DNA of 37,179 bases, from the NCBI RefSeq assembly GCF_000426925.1, contig NZ_KE384692.1, forward strand, positions 10,418-47,596, written 5' to 3'. The position numbers were made by a program, and so were the translations under genes. The notes beneath the pieces are model-generated. The model saw nothing but the letters and a program-made list of their open reading frames with translations. It had not been told where the DNA came from and ran no database searches. This DNA is from Dolichospermum circinale AWQC310F (GTDB lineage Bacteria > Cyanobacteriota > Cyanobacteriia > Cyanobacteriales > Nostocaceae). Of the stretch, positions 16,475-23,964 are shown in pieces (position 1 is the stretch's first letter; each line of letters opens with the position of its first letter).

Positions 16475-18454
16475 ATGACTAATTACCCATTACCAATTAT
16501 CAATCACCAATTACCAATTACCAATTACCAAATAGAAGCTATTCGGGTTAGTAATTTACATAAACATTATGGGAAATTAGCCGCAATTAAAGGAATTAGT
16601 TTCACTGTTAATCAGGGGGAAATGTTTGGTTTAATTGGTCCTGACGGTGCGGGTAAAACTACGACTTTCCACATTTTAGGTGGTGTAATGGAAGCGACTG
16701 CGGGGGAAGTTTTGGTATTTGGTAAACCGGCACGAAATTCGCGGTTAATGACGGGATATCTAACACAACAATTTTCTTTATATTTGGATTTGAGTATTGA
16801 TGAAAATTTGCGTTATGCGGGGGGGTTGCGACAGGTTGATGATGATTTATTATGGGAACGCAGCCATAAATATCTGACATTAATGAGTTTAGAACAATTT
16901 GGCGATCGCTTGGCTGGTGAATTATCAGGAGGTATGAAACAAAAGCTGGCCTTATGTTGTGCTTTGGTGTCTCAACCGCAGGTTTTATTATTAGATGAAC
17001 CGACTACGGGAGTTGACCCAGTTTCTCGACGAGAATTTTGGGATGTGTTAGCAGAATTATCCGCCCAGGGGATGACAATTGTGGTAGCCACGCCCTATCT
17101 GGATGAGGCTGAACGCTGTCATCGTGTGGCTTTAATGTATAATGGTCAAATCCATGAAATTGGCACTCCAGCGGCTTTAAGAACCAATTTAGGTTTACAT
17201 CGTTTGCAGGTAAAAACTACTAATTTGGAAGTCAGCGAGAAAATTCTTTTCCAGAATTTAGACACAAATATACTATATAAAAATATAGTTGATATTCAAA
17301 CTTTTGGCGATCGCTTAGATGTTTTAGTTGAAGATGTAACTATGGGTGAAAATCAAGTTAATGAATTACTAAAACCATATCATCCCCATATTGAACCTAA
17401 TGAACCTACTTTAGAAAATGTCTTTGTTACTCGTCTGCGACAACAGGGTTCTGTACCCAAATTTTTAGAATTTCCCCGTTATCGTGGTGGAAATAGAGAA
17501 GAATTAAAAATTAAAAATTCTGATTTTCAAATTGCTATTTATGCGAATAATCTTAACCGTGTATTTGGTAAATTTCAAGCAGTTAAAAGTGTGAATATTG
17601 AAGTGCGTTATGGGGAAATATTCGGACTTTTAGGAGCAAATGGCGCAGGAAAAACTACCACAATTAAAATGTTATGTGGATTATTAGAACCTAGTGGTGG
17701 AGAAATTTCTTTAGGTGGAGAAACTGGAAATTTACGAAGTCCAGAATTAAGAAAACGTATTGGTTATATGAGTCAAAAATTCACCATTTATGACGATTTA
17801 ACAATTCTACAAAACCTAGAATTTTATAGTGGTGTTTATAGCGTTCCCCGCAAACATAGAAGAGAAAAAATTGATTGGGTAATATCTACCTGCGGGTTAG
17901 AAGGACGAGAAAATATGTTAACGGGACAATTACCAGGAGGTTGGAAACAAAGGGTTGCTTTTGGTGCTTCAGTCATGCACGAACCTGATATTTTATTTTT
18001 AGATGAACCAACATCTGGAGTAGACCCTTTAGCGCGTCGTCAATTTTGGAAACTAATAAATGATTTTGCGCGAAATGGGACAGCAATTTTAGTTACAACC
18101 CATTATTTAGAAGAAGCAGAACAATGTAACCGCATGAGTTTTATGGTAGCTGGAGAAATCGCTGCGGAAGGTTCACCCAGTTTTATCAAAACTTCCCAAC
18201 CAGGAAAACTGATAGAAATAATTGTGAATCAAAATCAAGCTGCTTCCAAACTATTAAAACAGAAATTTGGTGCTTGGAGAGTTTCAATCTTTGCTAATAG
18301 TTTACATATTGTTCTTGACAACCCAGAAATAGAAATTCCCCAAGTAATACAGCTTTTAAAATCCGCAAACCTTATAATTGAATCTCTTCGTCCTATTCCT
18401 TTTTCTCTAGAAGATGCCTTTATTGGTATAGTACAAAGAGTAGAAAATAGCTAA
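16475..18454 (+). CDS. ABC exporter ATPase with two nucleotide-binding domains (YbhF-like)
   Basis: The 659-aa protein holds two ABC ATPase domains in tandem. NBD1 has Walker A GPDGAGKTT (55-63), signature LSGGMKQ (150-156) and Walker B VLLLDEP, but its H-loop reads ATPYLDEAE, with Pro where His is usual. NBD2 has Walker A GANGAGKTT (about 388-396), a non-standard signature LPGGWKQ, Walker B ILFLDEP and a normal His in TTHYLEEAE. Such unequal sites are typical of paired-NBD exporters, where one site does most of the hydrolysis. The first 19 residues (NYPLPIINHQLPITNYQ and flanks) are encoded by a heptanucleotide repeat. No ATG, GTG or TTG lies between there and the Walker A region, so translation probably starts at this ATG. 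It is third-party coupled with HlyD upstream and the permeases downstream. Confidence 0.93.
   Translation: MTNYPLPIINHQLPITNYQIEAIRVSNLHKHYGKLAAIKGISFTVNQGEMFGLIGPDGAGKTTTFHILGGVMEATAGEVLVFGKPARNSRLMTGYLTQQFSLYLDLSIDENLRYAGGLRQVDDDLLWERSHKYLTLMSLEQFGDRLAGELSGGMKQKLALCCALVSQPQVLLLDEPTTGVDPVSRREFWDVLAELSAQGMTIVVATPYLDEAERCHRVALMYNGQIHEIGTPAALRTNLGLHRLQVKTTNLEVSEKILFQNLDTNILYKNIVDIQTFGDRLDVLVEDVTMGENQVNELLKPYHPHIEPNEPTLENVFVTRLRQQGSVPKFLEFPRYRGGNREELKIKNSDFQIAIYANNLNRVFGKFQAVKSVNIEVRYGEIFGLLGANGAGKTTTIKMLCGLLEPSGGEISLGGETGNLRSPELRKRIGYMSQKFTIYDDLTILQNLEFYSGVYSVPRKHRREKIDWVISTCGLEGRENMLTGQLPGGWKQRVAFGASVMHEPDILFLDEPTSGVDPLARRQFWKLINDFARNGTAILVTTHYLEEAEQCNRMSFMVAGEIAAEGSPSFIKTSQPGKLIEIIVNQNQAASKLLKQKFGAWRVSIFANSLHIVLDNPEIEIPQVIQLLKSANLIIESLRPIPFSLEDAFIGIVQRVENS
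16479..16533. repeat. Heptanucleotide tandem repeat at the start of the ATPase gene
   Basis: Imperfect then perfect copies of the 7-nt unit CAATTAC run through the first 19 codons of the ABC ATPase gene. The unit is not a multiple of three, so copy-number change would shift the frame. Confidence 0.7.
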
Positions 18455-18561
18455 CAAGTAAAAAACTAACACAATTTATAAAATTTTGTTATAAGATTTT
18501 GTTATAAAATTCTGGGTTTGACTTCTTTCTACCCAACCTACTCTTTTTAAGCCCCAAAATT

Positions 18562-19668
18562 ATGAAAATAATTATTTCCCAATGTATTAAAGAGCTATCT
18601 CAATTTAAACGTGATAAATTGACATTAGCACTAGCATTTTTATTACCATTCATGACATTGTTAATATTCGGTTTTGCTACCAGATTAGAAAGTCAAAATA
18701 TTCCCTTAGTTGTCCAGGATTTTGACCATACAAACCTAAGCAATAGCTATATTGAAAAATTATATGCTACCAATCAATTTATTCCCAAAGAATGGTCAGG
18801 AGGAGACCCAGCGCGAGATGCTATTGATAAAGGTATTGCTAAAGTAGCGGTAATTATTCCTTCCCAATTTAGTAGAGATATTAAAGCTAATAAACCTACT
18901 ACAGTGCAAGTTTTAATTGATGCCACAGATGTTAATAATGCCCGTGTAATTAGAGGAAGTATTCAAAGAGTTACCAATTTCTTTATGCAGGAAGAAAAAC
19001 TTTTACCTGCTACTAAAATAATTACCGCTAGAATCCGTTTATGGTTTAATCCTGGTAGATTAGAATCATTATATATTGTTCCCGGAGTATATGCCGTAAT
19101 ACTGTGGATTTTTCCATCTTTACTAACAGCAATTGCTATGGTAAGAGAAAAAGAAAAAGGGACAATTTTACAAGTTTATGCTTCTAGTATTAGTGCCACA
19201 GAATTGTTATTAGGTAAAGGTATGGCTTATCTATTAATTGCCATAACTGAGGCATTAGTTGTGATAGGATTAGGAGGAATTATTTTTAAATTAAGCGTGG
19301 TTAATAACCCAATCACTTTATTATTAGGAACTCTGATATTTCTGATAGATAGTGTGATGTTTGGCTTACTTGTGGGGGTACGTAGTAATAACCAAAATTC
19401 CGCTGTTCAAATTATTTCTTTAGTCGGGTTTATTAGCTCTTTATTATTGTCTGGTTTTATCTATCCTCTCAATAATATTCCTTTTCCCCTTTCACTTGTC
19501 ACTAATGTAGTTCCCGCTCGTTATTATATTAATATTACTCGTGATGCTTTTCTGCGTGGTACAGGTTGGCCAGGAGTTTGGTTTGATTTTCTCATGTTAA
19601 CAGTTTTAGGTTTGATATTTTTTAATCTCTCCCGTCGAATTTTAAGTAAGATGCAAATTAGTAATTAG
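18562..19668 (+). CDS. ABC-2 type permease (YbhS-like)
   Basis: The 368-aa protein has the ABC-2 exporter layout: one N-terminal helix (about 22-40, LALAFLLPFMTLLIFGF), a large extracytoplasmic domain (about 45-170, with NIPLVVQDFDHTNLSNSYI), then five C-terminal helices. The VREKEKGTILQVYAS motif after the second helix is the family hallmark that contacts the ATPase. It follows the ATPase gene after 107 bp; that gap holds two direct copies of GATTTTGTTATA-like sequence but no clear terminator. It is expected to form a heterodimeric membrane channel with the next gene. The substrate (drug, lipid or glycolipid) cannot be read from sequence. Confidence 0.9.
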   Translation: MKIIISQCIKELSQFKRDKLTLALAFLLPFMTLLIFGFATRLESQNIPLVVQDFDHTNLSNSYIEKLYATNQFIPKEWSGGDPARDAIDKGIAKVAVIIPSQFSRDIKANKPTTVQVLIDATDVNNARVIRGSIQRVTNFFMQEEKLLPATKIITARIRLWFNPGRLESLYIVPGVYAVILWIFPSLLTAIAMVREKEKGTILQVYASSISATELLLGKGMAYLLIAITEALVVIGLGGIIFKLSVVNNPITLLLGTLIFLIDSVMFGLLVGVRSNNQNSAVQIISLVGFISSLLLSGFIYPLNNIPFPLSLVTNVVPARYYINITRDAFLRGTGWPGVWFDFLMLTVLGLIFFNLSRRILSKMQISN

Positions 19669-19689
19669 TCAGTTGTCAGTTGTTCGACT

Positions 19690-19729
19690 ATTACCTATTA
19701 CCTGTTACCTATTACCTATTACCTATTTG
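19690..19729. repeat. ATTACCT heptanucleotide tandem repeat
   Basis: About five units of ATTACCT/GTTACCT fill the gap between the two permease genes and end directly before the second permease's ATG. Confidence 0.75.
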
Positions 19730-20851
19730 ATGAAATTTATTCTTCAATTCTTTGATAATCCATTTTGGGCGTTAGTGCGAAAAGAAATTAATCAAATTTT
19801 ACGCAATAGACAATTGATTGTTTTGTTGATAGTCCCGCCAACAGTGCAATTATTACTTTATGGATTTGCACTTAATCCTGATGTCCAAAATTTGAAATTA
19901 GGTGTGATTGATTATGCTCATGTTGCTGATAGTCGGGAACTAATTTCAGCCATGACTTCCAATCGAATTTTTACTTTAGAATCTGTACCAAATAGCGAAA
20001 AAGATTTAAGTCAACAAGTAGAAAAAGGAAAGTTAGATGTAGGGGTGATAATTCCTCCTGAGTTTCCACGTAAATTAGCACAGAAATCGGCAGAAATTCA
20101 AGTTTTTATTGATGCTGTAAATGCCAATACAGCGGGTATTGCTGCTAATTATATGAATCAAATTGTTCAACAATACAATCTGAGTTTGGAACAAGGTAAA
20201 CGCAGTCCTCCCGTATCATCTCAAGTCGTATTTCTATATAATCCTGGACTTATAAGTAGTTGGTTTTTTGTACCGGGAGTCATGGGTTTAGTGTTAACAT
20301 TAATCGGTACATTAGTTTCCGCAGTCACTGTTGTACGCGAGAAAGATACGGGAACTTTGGAACAATTGTTAATGACTCCAGCGGCCAATTGGCAAATCTT
20401 GTTATCAAAAATTGTCCCTTTGGTTTTTTTACTCATGGGGGATGTCATGTTAGCTTTAACCTTAGGAATTGTGGTATTTAATTTGCCATTTCGGGGCAGT
20501 TTTTTATTATTTATTTCCTTATCAGGTATGTATGTATTTGTGGGAATTAGTTTAGGAATTATGTTAGCGACTGTTTGTCGTTCTCAACAGCAGGTATTAC
20601 TCACATCTTTCTTTATTAATTTACCAATTGTGCAGACATCTGGGGCAGTTTCTCCTATTGAAGCTATGCCTACTTTTTTCCAAGTTCTATCTTTACTAAA
20701 TCCTTTACGTCATTACATCACAATTGTGCGAGGTATTTTACTTAAGGGAGTTGGTTTAGATGTGTTGTGGATTCATGTTTTAGCATTACTTGGTTTTGCT
20801 GTGGTGTTGTTGAGTATTAGTGTGAGTAAGTTTCGGAATCAGTTGAGTTAA
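19730..20851 (+). CDS. ABC-2 type permease (YbhR-like)
   Basis: This second ABC-2 permease (373 aa from the chosen start) has an N-terminal helix (LIVLLIVPPTVQLLLYGFAL), an extracytoplasmic domain, the VREKDTGTLEQLLMTP motif and five C-terminal helices ending near the stop. The frame is open for 19 more codons upstream to a possible start at 19673, but those codons are made of the ATTACCT repeat. The ATG at 19730 begins MKFILQFFDNPFWALVRKE, which is typical for the family, so it was preferred. It is paralogous to the previous gene and the last gene of the operon. The next gene is convergent, with only 25 bp between stops. Confidence 0.9.
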   Translation: MKFILQFFDNPFWALVRKEINQILRNRQLIVLLIVPPTVQLLLYGFALNPDVQNLKLGVIDYAHVADSRELISAMTSNRIFTLESVPNSEKDLSQQVEKGKLDVGVIIPPEFPRKLAQKSAEIQVFIDAVNANTAGIAANYMNQIVQQYNLSLEQGKRSPPVSSQVVFLYNPGLISSWFFVPGVMGLVLTLIGTLVSAVTVVREKDTGTLEQLLMTPAANWQILLSKIVPLVFLLMGDVMLALTLGIVVFNLPFRGSFLLFISLSGMYVFVGISLGIMLATVCRSQQQVLLTSFFINLPIVQTSGAVSPIEAMPTFFQVLSLLNPLRHYITIVRGILLKGVGLDVLWIHVLALLGFAVVLLSISVSKFRNQLS

Positions 20852-20876
20852 ATCAAGATTAGCGAAATTCAAAAAA

Positions 20877-23669
20877 TTACATAATTCCTTTCTCTAGTGC
20901 TTGACGTTTTAGTACCATTACACGAGGACGCGCTCCACGAGCTAGAGAAAATCCTAGACCTTCACGGAATATTTCAGGCATATAAAAACGTGCAGTATCT
21001 TGTTTTCCTGTATCTTCGTAAATCACCCCCATTTCTTCTAACATCCTCACTGTTGGCTGATCCATACCTAACTCTTCGACAGCAAAAGGAATTTTCTTTT
21101 GTTCTGGCGTAAACTGATAAAGAGTTTCATCAACCCATTTTCCAAATGTGGGATATTCTTCTTTGGCTTCATCTACTTTTTTTCTACTACATGGCTCAAT
21201 TGCTCGACGGATAGCTTGAGGGGGTAAAAGTCTATTTGCGAACCACTTTACAAATTGTGATTCTTGATAATTCTCTATTGTTATATCAGCCGCATGGTAT
21301 AAAAGACGGACAACATCTCTTGCTTGCAGTCTGTTATTAAAATCTGTTAATGCAGCAAATATCCAAGAATGTGTGTAGGCTTCATTCGAGTTATCTGCAC
21401 CAATTTTTTTACCCCATAACTTCTGTAATTCTTCGATAATATTTTTTTTGCTTAAACTGCCAATAATATTTTGATTTGCGTCTATTAACTGTGCTTTACT
21501 ACAAATCCAATAAACAAGCCTTAGAAAAGACTCTTGATCCCAGGATAAATCGTAAGGACGATAAAGATTTTCAAACTGTTTCAAGTCTTGTTTAATTGTA
21601 TAACGGAGAAAGTCTCGACGGAGAAAAATTATTAAACCAATATTAGATTGTCGTATTTCAGATAACTGCCCTGGTACATTTTGAATCAAGGCTCTTAAAG
21701 CTCTTTCTTGTTGTGGCTGATAAGAAATCTCAGGAAAAATATTTTCTAACCCATCAAAAAGAAAGATTATCCGTAAATTTTTCTTTTTTAATTCACGATT
21801 TATTATGCTCAGATTATTAACATTTCCGTTTTCACCATTAATACCTATAGCTATTGATATTTCATTGATCCAAAATTCTGTCCATTCTGGTTCTGCCCAA
21901 TTTATGTTCGATAAAGCTTTTTGAATTTTAGTCTTGAAACCATCAGGTGAAAATTCAGGTAAATTCTCGCTTAGAGCTTTTCTAACATTATTTCTAGCTT
22001 CATTAGTTACGTTCTTAGCTTTATCGAGAAGGTTGCCTGTTTGCAGCAGAGGAAATATATAAGTTTGTGATTCTGATGATGTTGATATATTGTCAATTTT
22101 ATCTAAAAATGATTCCCAATACTTAAACCTTGACAACTGAACATAATTAAAAGTTTTACCTGCCCCCTTAGCTCCAATGGATACAACACAAGGTAATTGT
22201 TCTTTGTAATTAGTCGCTAAATTTTTTAATGGTTCTGTTACTAATAAATCTTCCCCTTCTCCATTTTCAGCATATTCATAACGCTGACTCAGATCCCTAA
22301 GTCGGTTAACTTCTGTAAGTCTATCTGTTTCTTCTCTAAGGCTTAAACTTGATTCCTCAGTGGATGTAGTGATTAACTCTCCCTCAGCCCACTCTTGAGC
22401 AATTTTCATTACTGAAATTGAAGTTCTATTTAATTTAGAGCGTGCATCTTCCCAGTCATTTACATAAAGTAATTCCTCTACAAAATAAGCTTCTTTTATT
22501 TCCAATCTTGGCTCATCTAACTTATCTTCTTCTGATTGTACATAAGCAGATATTAATTCAAATAAGGCATTATTAAATGCTGGTAATTTTTTAAATTCTT
22601 CTTTTAACATACTAATTACTATTGATGGATCATAGTATTCTTTATCTTTAACTTCTGCTTCTAATGGTGCAACTTTGCCAATTTGTTTTAAAACCAAACT
22701 TGTACCTTGAATAGATTGATCATTAATTGTTGTCACAAGAAAACGCTGGATTCTGGGATCAAAAATTATGGGACTAGATATTTCACTTAAACCTGCTCTC
22801 AAATCAATAAAAACATAATCTACACCTAAAATTTCACCTAAATGATGAATAGCATTACCATATTCCCATGTTCCATCTATACCTCTGACTAAATGTTCAG
22901 GTAAAATAGGTATATCTAATAATTCATTATCTTTTAGAAATGCAGGTAAAAAATAAACTTGTGAATTTCCTTCATGTTTCACTGATTTTTTTACTTCGTT
23001 AGCAAATAAAGCAAGTGCTTTTTCTCTATCAATTGGTGAATAGTGGTAAACTTCTAAAAAATTAATAAAAGAAACGGATGGTTGTTGTTTTGCCAACGCA
23101 TTCCAATAGGTAAGACCTGGTGCTTCCAAATCAGCATCAATAACTAACACATTTATAGACTCATTTAACTCTTTAGCTCTATCTAACAAAGCAAAAAGAT
23201 GGGCTGTTAAATTTAATGTTCTTCCCACACCACCTTTAAAAGAATAAAACGCTATTAAACTAGGTTTTTCCGTATATGCTTCTGGAAGCTTAACTATTTT
23301 TTTGACAGCAGGTTCTGTTTCTGAATCACTTTCTGAATTACTTTCTAAATAAGCAATTTCTTCCCAAAAAGGACGTATCTCAATATCTGTTATATAAGGT
23401 TCTTCTTCTGAGATAAATTCCACGGGTAATGTAGCATCACCAATATCAAATCGAATAACAGATTCCTCTTCATCGTACCAATCTCCAAACCATTCTTTTA
23501 ATACGTCATTGACTTTATTTATAAAATTTTCATCAGCAATATTTATTTCTACAGCATCAGAAAAACACCTAATACTTACTATGTTCTCTGGTAAATTACT
23601 CCCATAGTTAGTTTTGCGGCGAAAAATTCTTCTAATATCAAGCCAAGTCAGTAATTGAAAATCTTTCAT
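20877..23669 (-). CDS. Dual P-loop protein: ParA/MinD-like KGGVGRT module plus second ATPase module
   Basis: The 930-aa protein has an unrecognised acidic N-terminal region (1-135). A ParA/MinD-type ATPase follows with a variant Walker A, FKGGVGRT (144-151; Arg where ParA has Lys), DADLEAPGL (178-186) and VDYVFIDLRAG (283-293). After a helical linker comes a second, different P-loop: SIGAKGAGKT (497-506) with a Walker B-like IIFLFDGLENIF (634-645), resembling STAND/AAA-type NTPases. The C-terminal 90 residues (PFAVEELGMDQPTVRMLEEMGV...) look like a winged-helix domain. KGGVGR proteins with extra NTPase parts are seen in conflict and signalling gene clusters, but I do not recognise this architecture as a named system. 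No nuclease, TIR, protease or membrane effector domain is evident. The start ATG overlaps the stop of a small upstream gene (ATGA), so the two are translationally coupled. Confidence 0.85.
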   Translation of the reverse strand: MKDFQLLTWLDIRRIFRRKTNYGSNLPENIVSIRCFSDAVEINIADENFINKVNDVLKEWFGDWYDEEESVIRFDIGDATLPVEFISEEEPYITDIEIRPFWEEIAYLESNSESDSETEPAVKKIVKLPEAYTEKPSLIAFYSFKGGVGRTLNLTAHLFALLDRAKELNESINVLVIDADLEAPGLTYWNALAKQQPSVSFINFLEVYHYSPIDREKALALFANEVKKSVKHEGNSQVYFLPAFLKDNELLDIPILPEHLVRGIDGTWEYGNAIHHLGEILGVDYVFIDLRAGLSEISSPIIFDPRIQRFLVTTINDQSIQGTSLVLKQIGKVAPLEAEVKDKEYYDPSIVISMLKEEFKKLPAFNNALFELISAYVQSEEDKLDEPRLEIKEAYFVEELLYVNDWEDARSKLNRTSISVMKIAQEWAEGELITTSTEESSLSLREETDRLTEVNRLRDLSQRYEYAENGEGEDLLVTEPLKNLATNYKEQLPCVVSIGAKGAGKTFNYVQLSRFKYWESFLDKIDNISTSSESQTYIFPLLQTGNLLDKAKNVTNEARNNVRKALSENLPEFSPDGFKTKIQKALSNINWAEPEWTEFWINEISIAIGINGENGNVNNLSIINRELKKKNLRIIFLFDGLENIFPEISYQPQQERALRALIQNVPGQLSEIRQSNIGLIIFLRRDFLRYTIKQDLKQFENLYRPYDLSWDQESFLRLVYWICSKAQLIDANQNIIGSLSKKNIIEELQKLWGKKIGADNSNEAYTHSWIFAALTDFNNRLQARDVVRLLYHAADITIENYQESQFVKWFANRLLPPQAIRRAIEPCSRKKVDEAKEEYPTFGKWVDETLYQFTPEQKKIPFAVEELGMDQPTVRMLEEMGVIYEDTGKQDTARFYMPEIFREGLGFSLARGARPRVMVLKRQALEKGIM

Positions 23670-23934
23670 AGTCCTTGAAGTTCTGTTTTAATCAATTCAA
23701 CAATTTTTAACAATTTTTCTTCTATGTCTGCGTCTGTTATTTTTTCCGGTTTATTCTCACTCTTATCTTTTTTTAAGATGAACTTCCCTCCATAGCGCCA
23801 AATCTGGTTAATGTTATCAGGCGTTAATTGTCGTTCTGATTTTACCTTAGCATGAGAATTATCCTGAATATCTTGAATAAATAATTGTCACGCCATGCTC
23901 TTTGCATTTCCCTGTCTGTAAAAGTTATCTTCAT
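23666..23934 (-). pseudogene. Small gene coupled to the dual-ATPase gene, apparently frameshifted
   Basis: On the minus strand an ATG at 23934 opens a 30-codon frame (MKITFTDREMQRAWRDNYLF...) that stops at 23842. An overlapping frame without a usable start encodes 73 residues (QDIQDNSHAKVKSERQ..., GGKFILKKDKSEN..., DIEEKLLKIVELIKTELQGL). It ends at TGA 23666-23668, overlapping the ATG of the dual-ATPase gene. Moving from the first frame to the second near 23880 gives one protein of about 89 residues with a charged middle and a C-terminal helix. A single-nucleotide indel is the simplest explanation; no classic slippery heptamer is visible. The family is not recognised. Its position suggests it is the cognate partner of the ATPase. 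It occupies almost all of the gap to recG. Confidence 0.5.
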
Positions 23935-23964
23935 TCCCGTTAACCAAGATATTACTCAGTTATT

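Noticed and set aside
19673-19729. Upstream start of the second permease at 19673
   Set aside because: These codons consist of the ATTACCT repeat; the ATG at 19730 gives a typical N-terminus.
23842-23934. Programmed -1 frameshift in the small gene
   Set aside because: No standard slippery heptamer at the junction; a simple indel is more likely.
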